From Climacteris rufus (taxonomy: Eukaryota > Chordata > Aves > Passeriformes > Climacteridae), in the NCBI GenBank assembly GCA_013398175.1, contig VZRZ01005377.1:946896-1010895 (forward strand): a DNA stretch of 64,000 nt, in the 5' to 3' direction. Shown in pieces: positions 52,001 through 64,000 of the stretch. Within the stretch, counting starts at the first letter, position 1; each line of letters starts with the position of its first letter. Position numbers and translations under genes: made by a program. The notes under the pieces are model-generated. The model was not told the origin of the DNA and did no database searches. It saw nothing but the letters and a program-made list of their open reading frames with translations.

Positions 52001-55000
52001 GACCTATCAGATCACTAGAAGACAGGAGAAAGGAATCAGGACCTGTATTCAGGGACAGATTACAGATGTTAGATTCCCAGCTAGTATTCAGGACACTTTA
52101 CTACCAGATTTGGCCTAGATGTGCAGATGTAACTTCACTGGGCCCATATTTCCTTTTCATACTGTGCGTGGACAAGACATGTTCCGTACTTTGGCTTTAC
52201 AGTAACTTCTCCAAGACATCTGGAAAGGAGTGATCCTATTTAGGAGAAAGGCTAATGTAATTTATCCTTCCCATAACTAAATGAGAAGAAAAGACCAAAT
52301 TATGTTTCTCAAAAGCTGCGTTCAGCCTGCACCTGGGGAAGACCATTTGTGTGCTGGCCACCCTTTGAAGAAGAACACAAGGTACTCACTTTAACCATTA
52401 TGGGTTTGTTTTAAGGGAGCTTGGGTTCTGTAAACAAGACAGAGAGATGTTTTCTTCTGGCAACCCACACATTTCGCAAGAGCTTCCACAGGCTCTATGA
52501 AGAGACAAACAAGCAGCCAGCTAGCAAGGAGAGAAAGCAGACCCTCTTCAAACAGAGAGAGCTCTTTCCTAACCACAAGCCGAGGTGAGTGCTGCTTCCC
52601 CAAGCACGTGGCAGTGACATGCTGGAGGGTGAGATGGTCTTGCTGAGGGAGAAATCCTGGTGACATTTTTTACCAAGCAGCTCTGCTGAACAGCTCTACA
52701 ATAAAACATTTGTTTTGGGAATATTTACTATCTCAGTCCTTCCTGTGAGCTGTTATTCTAAGAGTATAAACACAAACTGTGCCTTATGGAATTAGACCGA
52801 ACATTGCCCAGTAAGCTGTTTTAACAGTGCTTCTTCATAAGGTATTATTTTACTCCATGTAATCACTTTTAATTGCTGTTGCTTCTCGTTGTCCATCTGA
52901 AAATTCAGAGACCAGAACGGTGCCCTCCCTGCTGCAGATGTTGGTGGACAAATCGACCAGAATGTTCTAGAGAATCCTGCTGGCGAGAGCAACCAGAGGA
53001 GAAGGTTGAGTTGCAAACTGCCATGTAGGTGGATAACAACTCTCACTTGAACGTTTTTGTGTGGTTCTGTTGCAGCCACCTTCTTTAAGCAGCAGGTGAT
53101 CTACTCCTGCAACCAAGACCTTCTGGTTTAGGCTGTGGACCTCTAGCTCTTACCATGTCAGTGGAAGAGGTTACTGCTTCTGCCTGCTGGAGGTTGCTTC
53201 TCCCTCAGCTGACAAACTGCACACCTGTGTACACCCCACCCTGTAAAAGTCAAAATGTGCTGGATGGGCAAAGACCGATCATTTAAATCCTGTCTACTGT
53301 CCTATCACAATAGTACCCAAGGTTATTGCTCCATATTCAGAACAGCATTAGCTTAACTGTGGTTTGCTAATGGCAGAGAAACAACAGTAGAGGCAAAGAG
53401 CAAGAGATGTGGAATTTATCTGCTATAGTCGTCAACTTTTGCCTTCAAAAATAAGACTAAGAAATCTAATTCTATGGTACAGAACTAGCCACTAGGAAGA
53501 AGACAAGAAAAGCCTATGCATCCACCAAGACTTAGTCTAAGTCCTAAAACATATTACTCAATTTAGACTTCTGAGATGAAAATTCAGGACTTAAGAGTAG
53601 GATGCATGCTTCTAACATTAAAAAAAAAATTATGGTATGCAGTAGTTTCTTTTCTTTAGTGTTTATTTTCTTTTATTATACCATGTAGGTCCATTCTTGA
53701 ATTAAGTTGGTGAAAGAGATGCAAGAAAATCACCAGCAAACCATCACACCCAGTTCCACTACAACCCAGCTCCCAAACAAAATGCCAGTTATGTCTTGGA
53801 GGCTGGTATTCTCTCCTGCTACTTGCAACAGGTTCCCACAAACAGTAGTGCACCTCAGCTTTGACACAGGATTTCATCAGACAGTGACTGGTGTCCTCAG
53901 TCAAAAAAGCACTTCCTTATAAAACAATGTATATCAGGACCATCTGGAGACCCCTGCCATAATGGTGCAATAAAATACACTTTAAATTTATATTGTGACA
54001 TTGTGCTTATTAAAGTTCAGTTCTTTCAACGGACGTATAAACCAATAACTTTTCTTGTGTTAAATATTCCCCAAAGAAAAGTAAATTGACCTCCTCAGGG
54101 ATTTTTCAAGGTTTAGAAAAATGTCCTTTCAGTATCTGTTTTCCATTATTGTAATTACAGAGGGTGATGATAATCCTTTCAGCATTATTGTTTCGACATG
54201 TGCATGATTTATACTTGGACATGTAAGTTCATTTGATGCCGTTGTTGAGAGCAGGGCATTGTATCAGAGATAAAAGGAATGAAACAGACATGTAATCTGA
54301 TAACTAATCTAACTTGTGAGTGGAATGGAAATGTGGTCTTATTTAACGTGATTATAAATAACTGCTTAAATTTCAAGTCATCAGTGGAGTGTAAATGCTC
54401 CATGATGAATATTGTAAACAAACAATTTCATGAGAAGGTATTTAGATCAGCTGATAATATTCCAATGAAGGGAAAAAGAGTTTCTGCTGTGCACCCTGGC
54501 ACTGGGTCCTGCTGAAACTCCTTAGACAGGCAAAATCTTCAAGGAGATCAACAGGAAGTTCACATAAACAAACAGCAGTAAAGAGTCTTTTAAAAGCATC
54601 TCTACTGAATTAAAAACCCTTTTCTTTATTTTAGTTATTTTTTAAAATTTTTATTTATATTTTTTGTGGGGTGGTAGGGGAAAGAGGACTCTGATGGATT
54701 GTGCCTACACAGATGTTTGTACACGCCAGCAGGATACATCAGTGGGGCAACAGCTTGTGCACAGAAGATATTTTCTGCTCCTCGGACAGGGGAACAGTTA
54801 CTCACAGCAACCTCTGCCCAGAATTGTTTCAAACGAGCACACAGTGGGATTTGCTTGCTGAGATGGTGGTGAATTTCTAACACCAGCTTACCTAGAGCTC
54901 TCTGGAGAAGTGGAAAAACAAGTCAGATATCCCATCTCTTCAGGGAGTTGTGATTCTGTGCAGGAGCTTTATGTGGCCACATGCACGTCTACAGCTAAGC

Positions 55001-56600
55001 TGATCAACTTCAGCTCCTCTTGGTGACCATGGGGACATGTTGGACCTTCCAGGATCTCGTGCTTGAGGATGAGATGAACTGTGTCCTGGAAGGCACTACT
55101 TATCTCCAGTGTCTGTGAGATTTATGTAAGGTGATGATATGCAGGCGTCTGTGCTAGAGATGTCAACAGGTAGCCAAGATGAGATCCACCTGCAGTGCTT
55201 GACAGAAATCAGCTTTGACTTCATAATGTTGTGGATGCTCTGTTTTTCCTACTCATGTATTGTTTTGAGTAACATGAGCAGTGACATAGAGATCCTTTTC
55301 AGTCATTTAGGTGAAATACTGGAGTACAAAGACAATCAGGAACATCAGTCCATATTTATTTTTAAATTGATTTATCAAAATGTGTTGAATCCTGGTACAG
55401 ATAACCTTGCTTAGTAAAATTACCCTTTCTTATAAAGACGTAGCTTTATCTAATTTCATTACATTTATCTTAGAAATGAAACTTTTGAATTGAAGTGAAG
55501 CAACTCGGATTCTACCAAGTATTAAATATATGTGGACTGAATATGGTTTAAGCAACATATTCAAAATTTACCAGAATGACAAAGCTTATGATAGAAACCC
55601 AAAATTTTGCATCTCAGTAATATGCTGAGCTATTTTCTCAGAGATTTAATTAATTCTAATTTCTCTGTGTAACTGGACCAGATCTTCACATGACCACCAT
55701 CATCATTGCTCCATGGACTAGTTCTGAGCCTTTCTGATAAATCTAGTCAAGTCACTAACTGGTGCTTATGCTGGCTTACCTCAGCTGGAAAATATAGGTT
55801 ATTATCTACCATAATTCAGGATTTGACTAAAAAATTACTGATATAATTATTTCCATTACAAATATTAATTTAATTAAACCAGAATTTTTACAGAACGTTT
55901 TAACAGGATAATGAAAAAAAAAAAGGTAAATTTCTACCTTAAGGAAAATCCTATGACAAAGAATCTTGTGTAATTCACAATATTTCATTTTGGTAAAACT
56001 GTAATAATCTGATTCACTTGTTTTTTTTGTATACAGGACATGAAATATCTCAGTATTCTAAAACATCTGACTTAAAATTTATCTCAAAGCAAAAGAGGAA
56101 ATAGTACATTCTAGAAAAGTTAGCTGATTATTTCTAAACTATCAGAACATTTCTTCTCTTTTCAAAGCTTGGGAACAAAACACATTTCATCAAAAAACAA
56201 CACAGTTTATGAAAGTAGTTCCAGAGGAGAGTCTTACGATCTGACAGCAGCTCTTTGTTCAGGTCCCATTACAAAGTTCTCTTGTATTTAAAGTTCCATC
56301 TGAAAAACCTTTGAAAATAGGAACTGGGGAGGAACAGTGTTGAACTTGTATTATTCCATCATCTTTTCCTCCCTCATCCAACACTGATACATTCTGTCAA
56401 AAAATGCACTTATATATGTCTCATGATATCAAAAAGATATTTAAATCATCAGCTGCAATATTCATTTAATTAAACCAAGAGAGTGATTTAATAGTTAAGG
56501 CTAACCTTTTTTTTTTTTTAAGACTGTGAACTTGATTCTTGAAATTAACCTGAAAGCAGCTGTATACTGGACACAGAGCAGCAACAACAAACAGTACACA
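52001..56600. other. Unannotated DNA
   Basis: No repeats beyond short homopolymers (for example T13-14 near 56507). No exon or RNA gene was recognised. Confidence 0.55.
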
Positions 56601-56619
56601 GCAGCTCTGACATGTTATC

Positions 56620-56765
56620 ACAGTAATGGATCATTTTAAAGAGCCTGGAAATGATTAAACAGGGTGCTGCTGCATGCAGTCTTTAATTGATTGATTTGAG
56701 TTTGCGGTCAGAAAATGACTGTCAGCTACAGCTTATCTATAATTATCAGTAATCAAAACCAGACT
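56620..56765. promoter_or_regulatory. Enhancer-like unique sequence
   Basis: Motif-dense stretch: CTTATCTATAATTATCAG (GATA-type cores on both strands), TTAATTGATTGATTTGAG (TALE/homeodomain-like), TGACTGTCAGCT (a Meis-like TGTCA next to CAGCT) and GCTGCTGCATGCAG. The combination without simple repetition resembles vertebrate conserved non-coding elements. Motif names are by eye, and no conservation could be tested. Confidence 0.2.
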
Positions 56766-57446
56766 TTTTTCTCTTCCTAATGCTGTAATGCTCTTTCAGT
56801 GCTCTTGACATATGTGCAGCTCAGGCATGCATCTGCAGTTGCCTCACAGTGTTAGACTGAATAGCACCATGCTCTGGTATACACTTAATAGGAAAATAAA
56901 TAATTTTGTACCTCTGAAATAATCTCTGTGACCAAGGAGGAGAAAAACTGGCAGGGAAAGGTCTGAGGTTTGCACTATTCTTCTCATGTTGTACTGATGA
57001 CAAGAGAACAGCAGGGAAAAATCATGTTCTTTCTTTCTCCTCCCCCTTATTTGTGTACTGGATGAAGAGCAAACAGATTGCTCCTGGAGCAAGTTTTATT
57101 CCCTACCATTTAGGAGAAACAAGAAAAATCATCCCATCGTTTTGGGCATCCCTTCTGGAGTGATTAGAATGACATTTGCTTTTGAGATAAGTCCCTGAGG
57201 ATTGCTCTGAAACCTCCTTTGATCGCACAGCCTGAACAAGATGCTCACTCTGCTGAAGCTACTGTGAGCTGTCATGAGTATCCCTGTTGCTCCAGAAACT
57301 GAAGTGGGTCTCCTGAATTTTTTTTACTTATCTTGAGAGGACCGAGGCACATCAGACTGAAGGGATGAACCCATTTCTGCCAACTCCCACTGAGTCCTTT
57401 TTCAGTGTCAAAGGAAGGGAAAATTGGGACAAACTCCTTCTGGGGG

Positions 57447-57471
57447 GAAAAAAAAAGAAAAGAAAAAAAAC
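57447..57471 (+). repeat. A-rich tract
   Basis: Runs of A broken by single G residues after a short GGGGGG run. Low complexity, without retroelement hallmarks. Confidence 0.85.
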
Positions 57472-58963
57472 CCTGCAAAAATCATATTCAATTTAGAGAA
57501 TTCAAATTTCAAATTACTTGGTCACCTAATTCCAGAGAAAAATTAGGGTTATAAACACTAAGTGATGGAAGATGCTACCTCCATCCAAAGGTAGGAGAAT
57601 AAGTCAGAAACTGGTTAGGATGCCAGTGCCATCCTTTTGCATCCTGCCCTGTTGGGAATGACTTTAGACAGTTTACAACTCAGTTTGTTGGGCATTGTGA
57701 ACCCTGCTACGAGGCCAGCTTCCTATGATTCCAGCTCAAGGAGTAGCTGACCACGCTCCCATTTGACCTCCTCACTGCTGACCACAATGGGATAAATTTC
57801 CACAACATGTGAGAAGCACATGAGAGTTGAGATGTGTAACAGTCAAGCTGGAAAACACAAATCCAGTTTTTCTCATATGTTTCTGCCTGGGTAGCAAAAA
57901 GAAATGAAATTCAGAGGAGTGGAGGATTTCTCCTTTCCCAGCAGACAGGATAAAAGAAAAAAAAAAAAAAGTCAGGGAAGATGGTAGTGCTGAAAAGGGG
58001 AAAAAATAGGTTATGTTCTGCTGATGTATCTGGTACATCCTGTTTGCTGCTGGTAAACAGATGAAGTAATTCAGTGAAGGATGAAATCTGAAGATACAGA
58101 AGGATTTTCTAGAAAACATACTTCCAAAAGCAGCCTACCCCTCTAATGCCTGTCCTCTTGTAAACACCAGTTAGCTTTTTTCAAATGTCTGGAAAGGATG
58201 GATATCATTATATCTACATCACCAGATCAGTCATGAGAGCATGTGGATATATTCTGTACGTATAAAGCAAAATACTTATATTTGTTGAGGAAGAGCTGAG
58301 TAGTATTTTATTTTCAATTTTTGCATGCTTTCATCAGTCATTTTGGTGAAGATACATAGAGAATCTGCTATATTTTTCCATAGGTCTCTCTACAGTCTTT
58401 TGAGCAAGCATCCCATAGATGTGCTTTATAAGCAGGAAACACCATCTCCTGTTAGCTCATGCTGGCAAAGCCACCTATGCCTGCACGCTGCTCCCCTCCA
58501 GAACACAGAGATTCTCTGCCTGCACTTCTCATTTTTGGATTTATATGTTGAAACTGCAGAGCACTCGCATGATGCTTGTCTGTCAGCACATGAATCATGT
58601 CCCAGAAACCTTCCGAAGAATTTGTGGTGAAAGGTAATATGGACCATGTGGGACAAGGGACTGAACAAACAGAGCCCAAGTGCTGGAGTCAAACAGCTCT
58701 CTCTGATCAGAGAGATTCACAGTCCAGAGTAGCATCCTGCAGCTCTGGGTCAGCTCTTGGATTTCTACCAGATCTCCTGCTGCTAAGCCAAGTCAAAATC
58801 CATCAGTGGAACTCCACATTCTTCCTCTCTTCTCTTTTCCTAAAGCAGGTAATGTGGGTCCCTCATTTGTCTTGGTACCTGTAAAATGAATGGTAAATAT
58901 CACCTTTTTTTGTTTTGTTTATTTGTTTTCTAAGAAAATCCTTATAGCAGAAAATACTACCAA

Positions 58964-58998
58964 AAAAAAAAAAAAGAAAAAGAAAAAAGAAAAGAAGC
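58964..58998 (+). repeat. A-rich tract interrupted by G
   Basis: Thirteen A followed by GAAAAAG, AAAAAAG and AAAAG blocks. No polyadenylation signal lies close upstream. The lysine-rich open frame across it is an artefact. Confidence 0.88.
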
Positions 58999-61900
58999 AG
59001 TGTTGTGCTCTGATACCTGCAGAGGGAAGATCCCTGCTGTTCTATCACTTCCCTCATTTTTCAGGGAGGTGTTGCATTGCACTGGATGAAAATGCTACCT
59101 CAGAAAATGTTAATATGCTGAGGAGAATTTGCCAATGGAAAATGGAATTTCTGTCTGAAAAGTACTTCGAGGAGCCACAGCTGACAGGATGATAAATTTC
59201 TACTGCAGTTTTGAGATTGAAAGTGCAAGTTGGCACACAATGATCCCCTTTCTTAATTAGTTCAAGATGGACTTGGAAGGGGCATGTCTTGGTCTTCCAT
59301 GTCTTGCACAGAGAGAATGTGTAGAACCAAGCTCAATTTCACGTCTGCTTTTCTCAGGTGACCACGTGTGCCATTGAAAAACCGACTATGATGCTGGCAC
59401 GTTAGGTCATCTGAAATGCAATTATATCCTAATGGGATGATTTGCACATTGCTATGAATGAAGGGAGAGCTGAGGCACAGTTCTGTTATATCCAGTAGCA
59501 AAACTGGAAGAAAATGAACCCTCGGAGTAGCAGAGGAGTAGAATTAGTGACAATCAAAACTACAGCAGCTTTTCAGGATGCAGCACCTGCTATTGGGTGG
59601 TGAGGGAGGTGAAACTGGGATAGGTTAGATTGTGCTGTATCAGACCTGGCTGGGACACACATTATGTCCCTAGGAGCAGTATTTTCCATGGTGGCTGCAT
59701 ATACCTGTGCTGATGGCTTTTGCTACTAGTCAGCACCTGAACTAATGTGCACCAAAGGCAACAGAAATGCCCGTGTTGATTCCAGCATTGCTGGAGCATC
59801 TCCTGGGAGTTTGCATTGAATAAGCAACTGTGCATCTCCTCTGGTTGCTGAAGAGATGCCAGAAAAGAAATAAAGGTTCATGGGTTCATAATTTACAACC
59901 AAAACCTGATAATTGTGCTCATCTAATTTGCCACACTGAACACCAAAGGATATCTTTAAAATCTCTGGTTTCGATTTCAGCCTCAAACCTCAAAGAACAG
60001 TTCACTTTAACTAAATTCACTGTAAAGGTCTGTTTCTGGTCTGTTTGGCATCTTCAAATTGATTGCTTCTCTGGAGCCTAAGATCTCCTCAGGAACACTT
60101 CATAGGTTCATTTGCCATAATGTTATTGACTAACTTTGCCCAGAATTCCCAAGACCTCAGAGACTTTTATATTACATTTAGTTTTATTTTTGTGTCTTAT
60201 TGCAGGCTGTTTTCTTATATTTCTGTATATAAAGATGCAAGCTCCCACAGAAAGAAACCCACAGACCACAGTAACCTCTTGGATGGGGGAAAAATTTCTC
60301 CAGATGTTATGTCCATTTTTGGAAAGTGTGTATGAACTACTCGTAATCTGAGTTCATCCCAAACTATTTTTGAAGTCTAGCTGTCAGCATTTTTGTCTCA
60401 GCAATATTTGCGTTCTTCACTTGAAGTCACTAAACTAGGACACTGTGGCATTAAGCTTTCAAAAAGAGGAGTCAAAAACATTTGTGGTGAGTTGAATGCA
60501 CTTTTAAAATGTGAATAAAGCTAGTGAGAGCTTATCTAAGAAAATAATCATAGACTCCTTATATCCTTGATTTTCTTATCTCTCACTGTAAAATAAGTTA
60601 GATGACAGGTTTGGTTTTTAGCCTGTTCTATATATGAGTCTGCACATTTAATTCTTCTCTTAGTCTGTCCATAAAATGTAGGATGACAGCACATTGTCTT
60701 TGAGGGCTGATAGTTGCTATTTTTGCTTCTGAACAGAGCTGGTCAGACTTAGTCAAAACAACCAGAAGAAGAATGTGCATATTTGTCACCAAATTAGACC
60801 TCAAAAAAATGTCTGCCATTTGCTAATCCTCTCCAGTTCTAGAACCTGACAGGACTCTTGGATAAGTTTCTCTTATTCCCTGTGGGTCCCATTGACCCAG
60901 GACCTCTGTTATTGATGCAGGAAGGTCAATTGCCTTTACTGATCTGGATGGTGAATGTCCAGCACTGTTGGTCATAACTTGTGTTTTCAAATCTCCTTCT
61001 TCCTTGAAAGAGCCCTATACATTCCCAAGTAAGCTGTTCATACCAGTAGTTTTACTATTCCTTTTTCAGGGGTAAGAGATCTCAACAATAGAGGTTTTAC
61101 ACTTTTCAATCAAAAAGTAGAGGAAAATATAATGTGTTTCAATAATTACTAACAATAGTTACAAATATAATAAAGCTTTCATAGTTTTTTTGAATTTTTC
61201 ATAGTTTTTTTTTAATTCTCTACATATGTTAATCAGTAAATGCCAACTCAACAATTATTAGCAGTCTGTTAAGAATTTTTTTTAATGTAAGCCTGTATTA
61301 AGTTTATAATTCTTGTTTATTCTCTCACTAAAACTCTAAATAGTGACAGTCATATTCTTCAGCAGAAAGTTGTTAAATATCAGTTTTCAGATCTACTGCA
61401 GTACAAAGAAACGTTCATAAATACTGTGGAAAACTCATTTTTCTTGAGCAAAAAGATTGACTCATATTAAGTGATATTAACTATATATTCTCTCATATTA
61501 AGTGAACTAAAAAGCCTACTATTTGCACTTGGTAATAATATGGGTATATAAATTGTAATTATCAGTAGAACCTCAAAAAAATTTAGAGGTTTGTAAAAAA
61601 GGCCTCTTCATCCCAATTGAGCATGCTCTTACTTTAGTTTCCTGGTGCGATATGAACTTACAAAGACAAAAGAAGAGAAAATTTCCAACATTTAGTATCT
61701 CTTCTTAAAATAAATCTCTGCTTCTAAATATCAAATATTATTTTCCCATTAAATGAGACTCGTGCTGCAAACATTGTTTCACAAAGGCCCTGGAAAAGGT
61801 GGAAGTAGAGGTTACGTGTACATTCCTGTGCATATTCTATAACCACATCTGTAATTTGCTAAACAGTGACCTTGGGACAAAACAATATAATATCACCTCT

Positions 61901-64000
61901 TTATAGGAGCAACATCAGAGGCAAACAACAAGAATGACAAGACTTTAAAGCTTGTAGACAACACCTTACTAATCATAGCAAATAACACACAATTCTGTTA
62001 GAATCTCAGAAACAGACCCTGGTAGCAATTTGATAAAAATGAGGAACCATTATATTCTACTACATTCTGGTATTATAAGGTTTGCCCAGCTAGCAAAAGA
62101 AGCTATGTAGGATCACCTGGAAGACATTCAGCTATTTATACAAGTTGTCATTCTGCTACTAAGGAGGTTTTAACCCAGTCTCTAGGAAAGCCAAACCGAC
62201 ACAGAAAATGAACAAGTCTTGCCAAATTATTTGATAAACCTACTAAGTACAGGGGAGGTGCTTAGTACATTTTAGAAAACTTTCATTTAAAATTATATTA
62301 AAAAAAACAGGTCTACAAATAAAAACAGTTAATCAAGTGGAGTATGAGAGTGATATTTAGGACCGCATATGTGTAATACACACAGGGCTACATTAAAATC
62401 CTCTACTCATCTTCCTCCTATTTAATTTAAATGCATCCATAACACAGGATCGACTTGGTTTTCCACACAAATAAAAGGTAGGCTAAAGCAATTAGGCATT
62501 TGGAAAGAGACTGGGGACTTTGGTTAGTTGCTAGTAGCCAGATAGAACTTCTTTTTTTTTCTTTCTTTCTCTACAATTCAGTGCTTTATAAAAGCTACAA
62601 AGAAAGATTGATTTGTTAGCAGCAACAAGCAGTATAGTCCATGCTATTGTAAGAAAGATAGTGCACTGGCTAGTTCAGACAATGAACAGGAATTGCTTTC
62701 AGAAATCTTATCCTTAAATACATGTTATTGCTTCTGCAGGGATCTACTGGAAATTATTATCCTCCAACACCCTGAGGCTTTCTTTTCAGAAATGAGGATG
62801 AGAGAAACTGGTTTACTTGCTTATTCTAGCTGGACCTTTCAAGGACCTTTTATAGTTGCAAATGTTTGGCTATGACACTGTAACACATAATTATAAATAT
62901 TGATCTTTGGTAACATATTAGATAGTCCAAAACATGAAAGTTCAGTAGTAATAGTAACTATACCCTGTAGTTACATTCTGCATTTCATCTACACAGCAAA
63001 GTGTTCTTTGCGGTGGAGACACCCAGCAACTTCACATTACAAAAAAGGAAATGGGAGCAGAAAAAGCTGAAGAATTTCCAAAGAAAGACAGTTGCACAAC
63101 TTTGATTGCTTGATTGCTTGCTTTTATTTTTCCACCATTTTATAAATTATTCACCAAAACAGACTTGTCTGTTCGTGCTTGAATATTCCCATTCCTCTGA
63201 ACTGCACAGGTGATTAAAAGAAATAAAGGAGATAACGAATTTTGTAAGATTTTCTTTTTTTGTCAATTTGGACTTAAATCCAAGAAATTAGGAAGATGTC
63301 TCAAAACATTTCCTCTTTGCAGATTTTAACCAACATGTTTTTAATTCTATTCTACAGGGATTTTATTCTCAAACTATGACATTTCACAGCATAGTACAGT
63401 TGTCATTAATTAGTGCTTTAGTCCTCCTACAGTACCCTAAATTGCAAGATCTGTGGAATATAATCCAGCCTAAGACAGCAACATAAAATGCCTACATTAT
63501 CAAAAAAACATCCTTTTCTTTTTCATTTATCAACAGCTAACCCCAGCAAGATGCTTACCAAAGTCCAATTCAATTGCTTACAGGAGACATTCAGGTCCCT
63601 AATGACTACCATCTGATTTGTTTTACAACCATCAAAATGCACTTAAAACCTTAAAACAGAAATTTCATTTTACCTAGGATTTGAAGAAAGATAGGCACAT
63701 AAGCCATTTAGGTTTTTCAAGGATAGATATATAAGCTGTGGAAATAAAAAGCCACTAAACGATCTGATCTTTTTCTTTAAAGACAGAGGAAATATGTATC
63801 AAACTTTTTTTCCAAACCCATCTCCTTGTAAGCCGATTGTGAACTCCAGCTCACTTCATTTGAAGACCCAATTAATCAGAAATGTCATGTGTTCTACCGC
63901 TGAAATGTTTGTTCCTGATTCAAGAAAATAATGAAACATTAAACAGTGGTAAGCAAGCTCAGCTTTTGAAAGCTAATAATATATAGCTCTTATTTTACCA

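Larger units (their letters stand above)
56766..64000. other. Unannotated DNA to the window end
   Basis: Holds the A-rich tracts listed at 57447 and 58964 and a third poly(A) run near 57957-57971. The direct repeat CTCATATTAAGTGA occurs at 61461-61474 and 61492-61505. A frame at 60136-60351 has a hydrophobic segment but no confirmed exon structure. No transposon or RNA gene was recognised. Confidence 0.55.

Noticed and set aside
58964..58998. A-rich run as a retrocopy tail
   Set aside because: Interrupted by G, and without a polyadenylation signal or duplication.
1..64000. tRNA genes, spliceosomal RNA genes, CRISPR arrays, prokaryotic operons
   Set aside because: I looked for tRNA B-box words, the U6 start, regularly spaced direct repeats and ribosome-binding-site-led gene runs, and found none that hold up. 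A covariance-model scan would be decisive.

Overview
The window reads as nuclear DNA of a sauropsid, most likely a bird. The best evidence is three 3'-anchored fragments of CR1-type LINEs, whose 3' ends carry the family's ATTCTATG-like octamer tail. The DNA is AT-rich and CpG-poor by eye, with vertebrate-style microsatellites and poly(A)/poly(T) tracts. There is no bacterial, plasmid or phage gene organisation and no CRISPR array. I could not assign a species or locus.

I found no protein-coding gene I can defend. Open frames on both strands stay below about 150 codons, overlap one another antisense, and show no recognisable domain. The simplest reading is a large intron or a gene desert.

Layout. 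1-10 kb: a CR1 3' end (1465-1625), a GATA microsatellite (3189-3390), TTTG/TTTA repeats (4240-4292), a 14-bp triplicate (8462-8503) and AACC repeats. 10-25 kb: a GA plus GT microsatellite (10369-10456), a 20-bp duplication (12111-12150), AAAAC repeats and otherwise unannotated DNA. 25-26 kb: a candidate minus-strand retro-insertion with a poly(A) tail, an upstream AATAAA and a 15-bp near-perfect flanking direct repeat. 27.7-28.7 kb: a CR1 fragment, then a locally CpG-enriched pocket holding a possible signal-peptide leader exon. 32-33.2 kb: the longest CR1 fragment with a decayed ORF2 C-terminus, a homeodomain-type TAAT cluster and a 3 x 30-bp minisatellite. 37.8 kb: a G-rich array that fits the G-quadruplex consensus. 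39.0-39.3 kb: a 300-bp solo-LTR-like unit on the minus strand. 40.7-40.85 kb: a CpG cluster with an inverted repeat, followed by a 20-bp tandem duplication that can form a hairpin. 41-64 kb: unannotated DNA with homopolymers and one enhancer-like stretch near 56.6 kb.

Nothing here can be described as genes acting together. The content worth following up is the retro-insertion, the leader-exon candidate, the CpG/inverted-repeat block and the possible conserved non-coding elements. All of them need alignment to other genomes or RNA data, which I could not run.
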